A stretch of 64,000 bases of DNA from Streptomyces sp. NBC_00691. Lineage in GTDB: Bacteria > Actinomycetota > Actinomycetes > Streptomycetales > Streptomycetaceae. The notes under the pieces are model-generated. The model had not been told where the DNA came from and did no database searches. It saw only the letters and a list, made by a program, of their open reading frames with translations. How positions within the stretch are numbered: the stretch's first letter is position 1; every line of letters starts with the position of its first letter. This document shows positions 1-7,946 of the stretch, piece by piece. The translations under genes and the position numbers were made by a program. The stretch is from positions 4,070,501-4,134,500 of the forward strand of contig NZ_CP109007.1 in NCBI RefSeq assembly GCF_036226665.1, written 5' to 3'.

Positions 1-881
1 TGGAGAAGGACAAGAACAAGCCGAAGCAGAACCGCGCGATCCGTGAGATCTACCCGCCCGGTTCCGTCTTCAAGGTCGTGACCGCCGCCGCCGCGCTGGA
101 GAACGGCAAGGTCAAGGACATCAACGCGGCGACCGACACCCCCGAGGGCTGGAAGATCCCCCTCTCCAACCGGGAGATGGTCAACCACGCCAAGGGCTGC
201 GCCAACGCCAGCCTGAAGCGTGCCCTCGACATCTCCTGCAACTCGGTCTTCGCGAAGCTCGGCGACGACGTCGGCCGCGACAAGATGGTCGAGATGGCCG
301 AGAAGTTCGGTTTCAACGCCGAGCAGTTCACCCCGGTCCGTTCCTCCGCCTCGGTCTTCGACAAGACGGCCGACCGCGGTGGAAACGCGCTCTCCTCCAT
401 CGGCCAGTTCAACACCGCGACCACCCCGCTCCAGATGGCGATGGTCACAGCGGCGATCGCCAACGACGGCAAGCTGATGAAGCCGTACATGATCGACGAG
501 CTGCGCGCCCCCAACGTCGACCTGCTCAAGAAGACCGAGCCGGAGGAGATGAGCCGCCCGGTCTCGCAGGAGAACGCGCAGCTGCTCCAGCAGATGATGG
601 AGAGCGTCGTCACCAACGGCACCGGCGGCAACGCCGACCTGAACATGGACGGCGTCAAGGTCGGCGGCAAGACGGGTACGGCCCAGCACGGCGACAAGAA
701 CGCGAAGCGCCCGTACGCCTGGTTCATCTCGTACGCGAAGACCGCCGAGGGCTCCCCGGTCGCGGTCGCCGTGATCGTGGAGGACTCGGCGGGCACCTCG
801 CGTGAGGACATCAGCGGTGGCGGTCTCGCCGCCCCGATCGCGAAGGCCGTGATGAAGGCGGTTCTGAAGACCCGGGGCTGA
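1..881 (+). CDS. pbpA: Penicillin-binding protein PbpA, C-terminal part (truncated by window edge)
   Basis: This is the transpeptidase part of a class B (monofunctional) penicillin-binding protein, which cross-links peptidoglycan on the outer face of the membrane. The reading frame is open from base 3. All three active-site motifs are visible: SVFK, with the acyl-serine codon at 63-65, SCN in the stretch ISCNSVFAKLG, and KTGTA near 667. The 5' end, with the membrane anchor and dimerisation domain, lies outside the window. pknB follows on the same strand after 155 bp, which is the usual actinobacterial pbpA-pknB order and links this PBP to PASTA-kinase control of growth. The family call is firm; the name PbpA rests on context. 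Confidence 0.93.
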   Translation, partial: EKDKNKPKQNRAIREIYPPGSVFKVVTAAAALENGKVKDINAATDTPEGWKIPLSNREMVNHAKGCANASLKRALDISCNSVFAKLGDDVGRDKMVEMAEKFGFNAEQFTPVRSSASVFDKTADRGGNALSSIGQFNTATTPLQMAMVTAAIANDGKLMKPYMIDELRAPNVDLLKKTEPEEMSRPVSQENAQLLQQMMESVVTNGTGGNADLNMDGVKVGGKTGTAQHGDKNAKRPYAWFISYAKTAEGSPVAVAVIVEDSAGTSREDISGGGLAAPIAKAVMKAVLKTRG

Positions 882-923
882 CGTCCCGGCCCCGTACGTG
901 CCAGGTACCGGTCAGGTATCAGC

Positions 924-960
924 TACCGGCCCCGGGCAGATCGTCTTCCCGGGGCCGGTA
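924..960 (+). terminator. Hairpin between pbpA and pknB
   Basis: A 13-bp perfect inverted repeat (924-936 with 948-960) has an 11-nt loop and is very GC-rich. It has no T-run, so it could be a factor-independent terminator of the GC-rich type, an attenuator, or a processing site between pbpA and pknB. Confidence 0.5.
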
Positions 961-1036
961 CCGTATCCGCGAACAGCACACACCGCCGGACCACCCATGG
1001 GTGCGGTCGGGACAGACGGAGAGGGCTGGATTAGCT

Positions 1037-3070
1037 ATGGAAGAGCCGCGTCGCCTCGGCGGCCGGTACGAGCTGGGCTCGGTGCTCGGCCGTGGTGGCA
1101 TGGCCGAGGTGTACCTCGCCCAGGACACCCGGCTCGGCCGCACCGTCGCCGTGAAGACGCTGCGGGCCGACCTGGCCCGTGACCCGTCCTTCCAGGCCCG
1201 GTTCCGCCGTGAGGCACAGTCCGCCGCCTCGCTGAACCACCCGGCGATCGTCGCGGTCTACGACACCGGCGAGGACTACGTCGACAACGTCTCCATCCCG
1301 TACATCGTGATGGAGTACGTCGACGGGTCGACCCTCCGTGAGCTGCTGCACTCCGGGCGCAAGCTGCTGCCCGAGCGCACCCTCGAGATGACGGTCGGCA
1401 TCCTCCAGGCGCTGGAGTACTCGCACCGCGCCGGCATCGTGCACCGTGACATCAAGCCGGCGAACGTCATGCTGACGCGCACCGGCCAGGTCAAGGTCAT
1501 GGACTTCGGCATCGCGCGCGCCATGGGCGACTCCGGCATGACCATGACGCAGACCGCCGCGGTGATCGGCACGGCCCAGTACCTCTCCCCCGAGCAGGCC
1601 AAGGGCGAGCAGGTCGACGCCCGCTCCGACCTGTACTCCACGGGCTGCCTGCTGTACGAGCTCCTCACCGTGCGTCCCCCGTTCATCGGAGACTCCCCGG
1701 TCGCGGTCGCGTACCAGCACGTCCGCGAGGAGCCTCAGCCGCCGAGCAACTTCGACCACGAGATCACGCCCGAGATGGACGCCATCGTCCTCAAGGCGCT
1801 GGTCAAGGACCCCGACTACCGGTACCAGTCCGCCGACGAGATGCGCGCGGACATCGAGGCCTGCCTCGACGGTCAGCCGGTCGCGGCCGCCGCCGCGATG
1901 GGCATGGGGATGGGCATGGCGGGCGCGCCCGCGTACGGCGGGGGCTACGGCGGCTACCCGGAGGACCAGCCGACGACGGCGCTGCGTCAGGCCGACCCGG
2001 CCGGCCAGACCTCGATGCTGCCCCCGATCAACGCGGACGACGGTGGCTACGGCTACGACGACCGTCCGGACCGCCGTCGCGGCGGCCAGAAGAAGTCGAA
2101 CACCTCGACGATCCTGCTGGCCCTCGCGGGCGTCCTGGTGCTCGTCGGCGCGATCTTCATCGGCGTCTCGCTGTTCGACGAGAAGGAAGGCACCCGGCAG
2201 GTCGCCGTCCCGCAGCTGGTCGGGCAGACGGTCCAGGTGGCCACGGAGCGGGCGGCCAACGCGGAACTGAAGGTGCAGGAGGCCGGCACCCAGCGCTGCG
2301 ACCAGCCCAAGGGCGCGATCTGCCGCCAGGACCCCGCCGCGGCCCCGGACGGCTCCGCGAAGATGGACACCGGCGCCACGATCCAGGTGTACGTCTCCGA
2401 GGGTGCCCCGCTCACCGAGGTCCCGGACGTCGTCGAGCAGTCCCGGGAGCGCGCCGAGGAGTCCCTGAAGGACAAGGGCTTCAAGGTCAAGGTCGAGCAG
2501 GAGGAGTCCGATGAGGACCCCGGCACCGTCCTGCGCCAGAACCCCGACGGCGGCACCAGGGCGGAGAAGAACTCCGAGGTGACGATCACCGTCGCGAAGC
2601 AGAAGCTGCTGCAGCTTCCCGATGTGAAGACCCGCAGCTACGACCAGGCCGTTCAGCAGCTGAACGGGGTCGGCTTCACCAACATCACCAAGGAGGAGGT
2701 CGACTCCGACCAGCCCGCGGGCACCGTCGTCGACCAGACTCCGCAGGGCCCCTCGGACCAGTCCAAGGAGGTCCAGATCACGCTGAAGGTCTCCAAGGGC
2801 CCCCAGCAGACCCAGGTCCAGATCCCCACCGGCCTGACCGGCAAGCCGTTCAAGGAGGTCAGGGACGCGCTGCAGGGCATGGGCCTGACCGTCGTGCAGC
2901 AGGGTTCCGACAAGGAGGACGCCATGGTCCTCGGCACGAACCCCCCGGAGGGTTCGACGGTCCCCACCACGCAGCCCATCACCGTCATCACGCTGGGCGG
3001 CGGCGGCAACCAGGGTGGCAACCCCGGTGGCGGAGACAACAACGGTGGCGGCGGCGGCATCTTCGACTGA
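1037..3070 (+). CDS. pknB: PASTA-domain serine/threonine protein kinase PknB
   Basis: This transmembrane eukaryotic-type kinase couples muropeptide or lipid II sensing to phosphorylation of cell-wall and division proteins. The start at 1037 gives 677 aa; an open frame continues upstream, but MEEPRRLGG is the normal kinase N-terminus and a GGAGAGGG-like site precedes it. Visible features are the glycine loop GRGGMAEV (18-25), catalytic K40, HRDIKPAN with D138, DFG 156-158 and a GTAQYLSPEQ activation segment. A Gly/Met/Tyr-rich linker follows, then one membrane helix at about 355-378 and four PASTA repeats outside. The C-terminus is a Gly/Asn-rich tail. It lies just after pbpA and ends at a shared strong terminator. 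Confidence 0.96.
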   Translation: MEEPRRLGGRYELGSVLGRGGMAEVYLAQDTRLGRTVAVKTLRADLARDPSFQARFRREAQSAASLNHPAIVAVYDTGEDYVDNVSIPYIVMEYVDGSTLRELLHSGRKLLPERTLEMTVGILQALEYSHRAGIVHRDIKPANVMLTRTGQVKVMDFGIARAMGDSGMTMTQTAAVIGTAQYLSPEQAKGEQVDARSDLYSTGCLLYELLTVRPPFIGDSPVAVAYQHVREEPQPPSNFDHEITPEMDAIVLKALVKDPDYRYQSADEMRADIEACLDGQPVAAAAAMGMGMGMAGAPAYGGGYGGYPEDQPTTALRQADPAGQTSMLPPINADDGGYGYDDRPDRRRGGQKKSNTSTILLALAGVLVLVGAIFIGVSLFDEKEGTRQVAVPQLVGQTVQVATERAANAELKVQEAGTQRCDQPKGAICRQDPAAAPDGSAKMDTGATIQVYVSEGAPLTEVPDVVEQSRERAEESLKDKGFKVKVEQEESDEDPGTVLRQNPDGGTRAEKNSEVTITVAKQKLLQLPDVKTRSYDQAVQQLNGVGFTNITKEEVDSDQPAGTVVDQTPQGPSDQSKEVQITLKVSKGPQQTQVQIPTGLTGKPFKEVRDALQGMGLTVVQQGSDKEDAMVLGTNPPEGSTVPTTQPITVITLGGGGNQGGNPGGGDNNGGGGGIFD

Positions 3071-3091
3071 CGCCCTCACGCCCGTACGAAG

Positions 3092-3130
3092 GGGAGAGCC
3101 CCGGCATCCAGTGGATGCCGGGGCTCTCCC
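3092..3130. terminator. Bidirectional terminator between pknB and sortase
   Basis: An 18-bp perfect stem (3092-3109 with 3113-3130) has a 3-nt loop and lies between the convergent pknB and sortase genes. It is symmetric, so it can serve both strands. Confidence 0.85.
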
Positions 3131-3174
3131 GTTCTCCCGTCCCGCTCGCCTCGGTTCCCGTCGGGCCGCTCGCC

Positions 3175-3849
3175 TCAGCGCAGCTCCGCCGGAGGTGTCC
3201 GGTCGCGGTCGACCCTCTCCGTGCGCACCAGCTCGCCCCAGACGATGTACCGGTAGTCGGAGGTGTACATGGGGGTGCAGGTGGTCAGCGTGATGTAGCG
3301 GCCGGGCTTCGTCCGCCCCGACTCCTTGGGAACGGGCTGGAGGACGTCCACGTTGTACTTCGTGGTCTCCGGCAGGGCCTTGTAGACCTTGTAGACGTAC
3401 CAGGTGTCCTTGGACTCGAAGACGATCGGGTCGCCGTTCTTCAACTTGTGGATGTTGTGGAACTTGGCTCCGTGTCCGTCCCGGTGCGCGGCGAGCGTGA
3501 AGTTGCCCTGCTTGTCCTGCGGGAGCGCGGACTTGATCGGGTCGGTGTAGTAGCCGGCGACGCCGTTGTTGAGGATGGCGCTCTCGGTGCCCTGCTTGAC
3601 CAGGACCTCGCCGTTGCCCATGGCCGGCACGTGGAGGAAGCCGATGCCGTCCTTGGTGTCGAGCGCTCCGGGTCCGTCGGCCCAGCGGTCGCGGACCTGT
3701 GCGCCGTCCTGGTCGGCGGCGCGGTCGGCGAGGACGTTGGTCCACCAAAGGGAGTAGACGACGAAGAGACCGAGCACCAGGCCCGCGGTGATGAGGAGTT
3801 CGCCGAAGAGGCTGATGACTCCGGCGATCCGATTACGCACGCGTGCCAC
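3175..3849 (-). CDS. Class E sortase (SrtE2-like)
   Basis: This is a membrane-anchored cysteine transpeptidase that joins secreted proteins carrying an LAXTG-type signal to peptidoglycan. The protein has 224 aa with a GTG start. It has an N-terminal membrane helix (about 12-35), then a sortase beta-barrel. The catalytic set is His122 (AAHRDGHG), Cys191 (TLTTCTP) and Arg200 (YRYIVWG). Only 37 bp separate it from the longer sortase upstream, so the two are probably co-transcribed. In S. coelicolor two class E sortases next to pknB (SrtE1 and SrtE2) act on chaplins; this shorter one nearest pknB matches SrtE2 by position. Which of the two it is remains an inference. Confidence 0.9.
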   Translation of the reverse strand: MARVRNRIAGVISLFGELLITAGLVLGLFVVYSLWWTNVLADRAADQDGAQVRDRWADGPGALDTKDGIGFLHVPAMGNGEVLVKQGTESAILNNGVAGYYTDPIKSALPQDKQGNFTLAAHRDGHGAKFHNIHKLKNGDPIVFESKDTWYVYKVYKALPETTKYNVDVLQPVPKESGRTKPGRYITLTTCTPMYTSDYRYIVWGELVRTERVDRDRTPPAELR

Positions 3850-3886
3850 TAGGTCGTCCCGTCGTCCCGTCCGGAGGTGTGGGGTC

Positions 3887-5134
3887 TCAGCCTACGAGCG
3901 CTTTCGGCTTTCCCTGACTGCGCGGACGTTCCTCGATCAGCCTGCCCCACACGATCATGCGGTAGGTGCTGGTGAACTCGGGTGTGCAGGTGGTCAGCGT
4001 GATGAACCGGCCGGGCTCGGTGAATCCGGAGCCCTTCGGGACGGGTTCGATCACGGAGACGTTCGAGGGGGCGGTCTGGGGCAGGATGCTCGCCATCTCG
4101 TAGGTGTAGTACGCGTTCCGGGTCTCGACGACGATGGGGTCGCCGGGCTTCAACCGGTTGATGTACCGGAACGGTTCGCCGTGGGTGTTGCGGTGGCCGG
4201 CGACGGCGAAGTTGCCCTGCTTGTCGGAGGGCATGGCCGTCTTGAGCCTGCCTTCGGCGTAGTGGCCGACCATGCCCTTGTCGAGGACCTTCGCCTTGCT
4301 GATGCCCTCGGCGACGGGCACGACGACGTCCAGCTTGGGGATGTACATGATGGCGAAGCCCTCGCCGGGTTCGAACGCTCCCGGCTCGCTGTCGTCCTTG
4401 GCCGCGTCGTCCTTGGCCCAGGTGTCCTCGATCTGCTCCTTGGCGCGGTCGGTCTCCTGGCCGGCGAGGACGTTCGTCCACCAGAGCTGGTAGGTGACGA
4501 AGAGCAGCATGACGACGCCGAAGGTGATGAAGAGTTCCCCGACGGCACGGCTGGCGATGACGCCGACGCTGTCCTTGGCCGCGCGGGCGGCGCGCCGGGC
4601 CTCGACGCGGGAGAGCGGTGCGGCGGCCGGTTGGCCGGTCGCGGTGCCGCCCGGGCCGGCGGGCCGGCCGCCTCGACGGCCCTTGCCCCGGCTGCCGCCG
4701 CCCTTGGCCGCCCGGCGGCGTTCTGCGCGGCCGGGCCCGGGAAGGGGCTCCACGGCCTCCAGAACGGTCGTGTCGCCCGGGGAGGGCCGAGGAGCCTCAG
4801 GCGCCTCGTACGGCTCGTACGGGGGCGTGTGGGCGTCCTCGGGGGGAGTCTCGCGGGGAGCCGCGTAGGCGTCCTCGCGGGGAGCGTCGTAGGTGGCCTC
4901 GTACGGGGCCTCGTAGGCAGGCGCGGGCTCCTGATACCCCTGCGTGGGGTCCTGATACGCCTGCGTGGGGTCCTGGTACGCCTGCGCGGGGTCCTGGTAC
5001 GCCGCCTGATCGGTGTACGGGTACGGGACCGGAGCCGGTTCCTGGTGCGCCGAGGGGACCCCGTAGGGGTCCGCGGGTATCGGCTCGGGCTCCGGCTCGT
5101 TCGTCGCCCGGAACCACGGAGACCCCGTCGTCAC
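3887..5134 (-). CDS. Class E sortase with long proline-rich N-terminal tail (SrtE1-like)
   Basis: This sortase has 415 aa. The GTG start at 5134 overlaps the trpG stop by 4 bp (GTGA), which argues for translational coupling. Residues 1 to about 185 form a low-complexity cytoplasmic tail rich in Tyr, Gln, Pro and Glu with a heptad-like YQDPTQA repeat, followed by an Arg-rich stretch and a membrane helix. The extracellular sortase domain carries His314 (AGHRNTHG), Cys383 (TLTTCTP) and Arg392 (YRMIVWG). It is longer than typical sortases because of the tail. It probably anchors LAXTG-type surface proteins such as chaplins, as SrtE1 does in S. coelicolor; this is a family-level inference. Confidence 0.9.
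   Translation of the reverse strand: MTTGSPWFRATNEPEPEPIPADPYGVPSAHQEPAPVPYPYTDQAAYQDPAQAYQDPTQAYQDPTQGYQEPAPAYEAPYEATYDAPREDAYAAPRETPPEDAHTPPYEPYEAPEAPRPSPGDTTVLEAVEPLPGPGRAERRRAAKGGGSRGKGRRGGRPAGPGGTATGQPAAAPLSRVEARRAARAAKDSVGVIASRAVGELFITFGVVMLLFVTYQLWWTNVLAGQETDRAKEQIEDTWAKDDAAKDDSEPGAFEPGEGFAIMYIPKLDVVVPVAEGISKAKVLDKGMVGHYAEGRLKTAMPSDKQGNFAVAGHRNTHGEPFRYINRLKPGDPIVVETRNAYYTYEMASILPQTAPSNVSVIEPVPKGSGFTEPGRFITLTTCTPEFTSTYRMIVWGRLIEERPRSQGKPKALVG
4931..5003. repeat. 21-bp tandem repeat inside the long sortase gene
   Basis: Three consecutive 21-bp units (4931-4951, 4952-4972, 4973-4993) and a partial fourth differ at only a few bases and keep the reading frame. On the minus strand each encodes a 7-residue YQDPxQx unit in the cytoplasmic tail. 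A repeat with this little divergence can change copy number by slippage. Confidence 0.85.
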
Positions 5135-5769
5135 GCGACGGCCTTGCCCACCACCGGCGCCAGCCCCGCCGACCGTCCGACCGCCCCCTTGTCGCCGCAC
5201 TGCTCCAGCCAGTTGGCGAGCATCAGGTGTCCGTGCTCGGTGAGAACCGATTCGGGGTGGAACTGGACTCCCTCGACGGGCAGTTCGCGGTGGCGCAGGC
5301 CCATGATGATGCCGTCCTCGGTCCGCGCGGTGACCTGTAGCTCGGCCGGCAGGGCGGCGGGCTCGGCGGCGAGCGAGTGGTAGCGGGTCGCGGTGAACGG
5401 CGAGGGCAGCCCGGCGAAGACGCCCTGCCCCTCGTGGGTGACGGGGGAGGTCTTGCCGTGCAGCAGCTCGGGCGCCCGGTCGACGACGCCGCCGTACGCC
5501 ACGGCCATCGACTGCATGCCGAGACAGACGCCGAAGACGGGCACGCCGGTGGCGGCGCAGTGCCGGACCATGTCGATGCAGACTCCGGCCTGTTCGGGCG
5601 CGCCGGGGCCGGGCGAGAGCAGGACGCCGTCGAAGCCGTCCTGGGCGTGGCTCAGCTCGACCTCGTCGTTGCGGAGGACTTCGCACTCCGCGCCGAGCTG
5701 GTAGAGGTACTGAACGAGGTTGAAGACGAAGCTGTCGTAGTTGTCGACGACGAGAATGCGCGCGCTCAC
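5131..5769 (-). CDS. trpG: Glutamine amidotransferase subunit (anthranilate / aminodeoxychorismate synthase component II)
   Basis: This class I glutamine amidotransferase of 212 aa hydrolyses glutamine to supply ammonia to a chorismate-using partner (TrpE or PabB). It shows the N-terminal VVDNYDSF motif, an SPGPGAP oxyanion-region motif, the nucleophile Cys in FGVCLGMQ, and the His/Glu pair in GVQFHPES. The GTG start at 5769 overlaps the stop of the small upstream membrane gene (GTGA) and its own stop overlaps the next sortase start. It is therefore embedded in a sortase operon, a position conserved for trpG/pabA in actinobacteria. No synthase partner gene is nearby, so whether it serves tryptophan or folate synthesis cannot be decided here. 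Confidence 0.93.
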   Translation of the reverse strand: MSARILVVDNYDSFVFNLVQYLYQLGAECEVLRNDEVELSHAQDGFDGVLLSPGPGAPEQAGVCIDMVRHCAATGVPVFGVCLGMQSMAVAYGGVVDRAPELLHGKTSPVTHEGQGVFAGLPSPFTATRYHSLAAEPAALPAELQVTARTEDGIIMGLRHRELPVEGVQFHPESVLTEHGHLMLANWLEQCGDKGAVGRSAGLAPVVGKAVA

Positions 5770-5927
5770 TGGCCGTCCACCGTCACATCGTTGAACGGAA
5801 GCAGCGGCTCCGCCCAGGGGAACACGTACTGGAAGAGGGCGTACACGACCGCGAGGACCAGCACGATCGAGATCAGCGCCCGTACCCACGCGTTGCCCGG
5901 CAGATGCCGCCAGATCCAGCCGTACAT
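5766..5927 (-). CDS. Small single-pass membrane protein (53 aa)
   Basis: A short ATG-initiated frame (MYGWIWRHLPG...) lies on the minus strand between the third sortase and trpG. It has an aromatic, basic N-terminus, one clear membrane helix at about 17-37 and a short outer tail ending VDGQ. Its TGA overlaps the trpG GTG by 2 bases in the arrangement GTGA, so it is tightly coupled to trpG. Similar short proteins occupy this slot in other streptomycetes, as far as I recall. Function is unknown; a role with the adjacent sortases is a guess from position only. Confidence 0.75.
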   Translation of the reverse strand: MYGWIWRHLPGNAWVRALISIVLVLAVVYALFQYVFPWAEPLLPFNDVTVDGQ

Positions 5928-5991
5928 GACGTCGACCGCCCCTTCTGTTCGTTACGGGGACCAGAGTACGGGGCGAGGGGGCCGTGGGGGG

Positions 5992-6660
5992 TCAGCTGTC
6001 CAAAGCCTGTGGACGACCGTCGGCGACCGGCCGGGTCGCGTCGAGGTGCGCCCAGACGACGAGCCGGTGGCTGCTGCCCCACTCGGGTTCGCAGGTGGTG
6101 AGGGTGAGATAGCGGCCGGGTCCGTCGAATCCCGACTTCGCCGGTACCGGGTCGATGACGGCGACGTCGGTGGGCACGGTCCGGTAGGGGGCGCGGTCGA
6201 CGCGGTACGTGAACCAGGTCGTCCCGTCGGTGAGGACGATCGCGTCGCCCTCGCGCAGCCGGGGGAAGTCCTTGAAGGGGTCGCCGTAGGTGCGGCGGTG
6301 GCCGGCGACGGCGAAGTTGCCGGTCGCGCCGAGGCGGGCGCTGTCGGCGTAGTGGCCGAGGCCCTTCTTGAGGGTGCCGACACCGGTGCCCTGGAGGACG
6401 GGCCACTTCCAGTCCCTGCCGAGCCGGGGGACGTACATGACGGCGATGCCCTTGCCGGCGGCGTACGGGACGGCTTCGGGGGCGGGCGCGGCGGGGCGGA
6501 CCGGGGTGGCGGTCCATTCGCGCTGGAGGGTGTCGATCTGGCCGGCGCTCGCGCTCGCGGCCTGGACCCCTGTCCAGCACAGGACGTACACGACGAAGAG
6601 GACGATCAGGGCGCCGACGGTGATGCACAGCTCGCTGAAGGTCCTCACGACGAGACGCAA
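5992..6660 (-). CDS. Third class E-type sortase
   Basis: This 222-aa protein has an N-terminal membrane helix (about 9-32), a short Pro/Ala linker and a sortase domain. Catalytic residues are His121 (AGHRRTYG), Cys190 (TLTTCEP) and Arg199 (SSHRLVVW). The TTCEPEW and SSHR motifs depart from the TTCTPxF and YR motifs of its two neighbours, so its substrate may differ. The start appears to be TTG, placed just after a GGGAGGGG ribosome-binding site; a GTG four codons on is the alternative. It lies 64 bp upstream of the 53-aa membrane gene and is probably in the same transcript as trpG and the other sortases. Confidence 0.88.
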   Translation of the reverse strand: MRLVVRTFSELCITVGALIVLFVVYVLCWTGVQAASASAGQIDTLQREWTATPVRPAAPAPEAVPYAAGKGIAVMYVPRLGRDWKWPVLQGTGVGTLKKGLGHYADSARLGATGNFAVAGHRRTYGDPFKDFPRLREGDAIVLTDGTTWFTYRVDRAPYRTVPTDVAVIDPVPAKSGFDGPGRYLTLTTCEPEWGSSHRLVVWAHLDATRPVADGRPQALDS

Positions 6661-6714
6661 GCGCCCCTCCCGCAGTCGGCTCCCGGCGGTGCCACCCCGG
6701 CCGCGCGCGTGGGG

Positions 6715-7482
6715 TCAGCTCACCGGCTTCGCTTGATGGAGGTCCACTGTGCCCGAGTACCCGGGAAGAGTCACCGCCCTGTGCTCGTCGACTTTCCAGC
6801 CGAGCCCGTACGCCTTCACGTACAGCTGGTAGTTCTGGATCGCCGGGGATCCCGAGAGCGCCCTGCTCAGCTTCCCCCGGTCACCGACGGCGGTGATCTT
6901 GTACGGCGGCGAGTAGACGCGCCCCTGGAGGATCAGGGTGTTGCCGACGCAGCGCACGGCGCTGGTGGAGATGAGCCGCTGGTCCATGACCCGGATGCCC
7001 TCGGCGCCGCCCTGCCACAGGGCGTTGACGACGGCCTGGAGGTCCTGCTGGTGGATGACCAGGTCGTTCGCCTGCGGTTCGGGGTAGCCGGGGGCGGCCT
7101 GGGCGTTCGGCGGGGCGTCGTTGAGGGTGACGGTGAGGCCGGAGCCCGAGACCTCGGTGGTGCCCGCCGCCGCCTCCAGCGCGTCGAGTTTCGCGTCCTC
7201 CGCGCGCGTGGAGCCGTCGTCCCGGGCGGCGAGGGTGTCGACCTGGGAGCGGAGGGCGGAGGTTGACTCGTCGAGGCCCGCGTTCTTGTGGCTGCGCTCC
7301 TCGATCAGGTCGGAGAGCCGCAGGAGTGAGGCGTCGGTGCGGATGTTGGTGCCCTTGGCGGTGTTGAAACTCGTGACGAAGATCAGTCCGGCGAGGGCGA
7401 AAACGGCAAGGGTGAGCACCTGGACCGGGCGCCACCTCGCGGTGCGGCCAGGTCCTTCGGGAGTGCCGGCGGAATTGCTCAA
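6715..7482 (-). CDS. DUF881 family membrane-anchored protein
   Basis: The protein has 255 aa: a basic N-terminus, one membrane helix (about 21-39), then an extracellular coiled region (heptad-like LLRLSDLIEE and following) and a DUF881 fold with the conserved stretch LVIHQQDLQAVVNALW and a C-terminal YGLGWKV segment. DUF881 proteins near crgA are a conserved feature of actinobacterial division clusters, but their function is not established. It is transcribed away from crgA, with 140 bp between the two starts acting as a divergent promoter region. The gene may head the sortase-trpG transcript, since only 54 bp separate it from the third sortase. Confidence 0.85.
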   Translation of the reverse strand: MSNSAGTPEGPGRTARWRPVQVLTLAVFALAGLIFVTSFNTAKGTNIRTDASLLRLSDLIEERSHKNAGLDESTSALRSQVDTLAARDDGSTRAEDAKLDALEAAAGTTEVSGSGLTVTLNDAPPNAQAAPGYPEPQANDLVIHQQDLQAVVNALWQGGAEGIRVMDQRLISTSAVRCVGNTLILQGRVYSPPYKITAVGDRGKLSRALSGSPAIQNYQLYVKAYGLGWKVDEHRAVTLPGYSGTVDLHQAKPVS

Positions 7483-7622
7483 CGTACCCTGATCCCCTTC
7501 GGTGCCGCGGAACCACTACGCTAACGGACGCCTGGGGGACGCAGTCGTCCTCCTTCGTCACATCCCGGCGCCAGCCACAGTTCCCTGCGCGGTCACGCAG
7601 CGCATCGACAGGAGAGTCCCTC

Positions 7623-7877
7623 GTGCCGAAGTCACGGATCCGCAAGAAGGCCGACTTCACGCCCCCGCCGGCGAAGCAGGCCACCTCGATCAAGCTGACC
7701 AACCGCAGCTGGGTGGCGCCTGTGATGCTCGCGCTGTTCGCCATCGGTCTGGTGTGGATCGTGGTCTTCTACGTCACTGACGGCTCGATGCCGATCGAGT
7801 CGATCAGCAACTGGAACATCGTGGTGGGCTTCGGCTTCATCGCGGCCGGCTTCGGTGTCTCCACACAGTGGAAGTAG
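7623..7877 (+). CDS. crgA: Cell division protein CrgA
   Basis: This 84-aa protein has a basic N-terminus (MPKSRIRKKADF) and two membrane helices at about 31-51 and 63-79, with the conserved C-terminal FGVSTQWK. CrgA inhibits or times Z-ring assembly in Streptomyces aerial hyphae and recruits division proteins in mycobacteria. The start is GTG, with an AGGAGAG site just upstream. Position next to DUF881 and the sortase-trpG cluster matches the conserved actinobacterial order. A DnaA-box-like cluster and a strong hairpin lie downstream. Confidence 0.96.
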   Translation: MPKSRIRKKADFTPPPAKQATSIKLTNRSWVAPVMLALFAIGLVWIVVFYVTDGSMPIESISNWNIVVGFGFIAAGFGVSTQWK

Positions 7878-7946
7878 CGGCGAACAGCAGGGGTACGGCG
7901 GCGGTCTAGCGCCCGTACCGGCTGCTCGTCAAGCTCTCCCCTGAAC

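Noticed and set aside
1031..3748. A 905-residue open frame on the minus strand opposite pknB
   Set aside because: It lies antisense to the well-supported kinase gene. Long antisense frames are expected in very GC-rich DNA, and the composition (Arg, Gly, Leu, Asp) is a shadow of the true frame.
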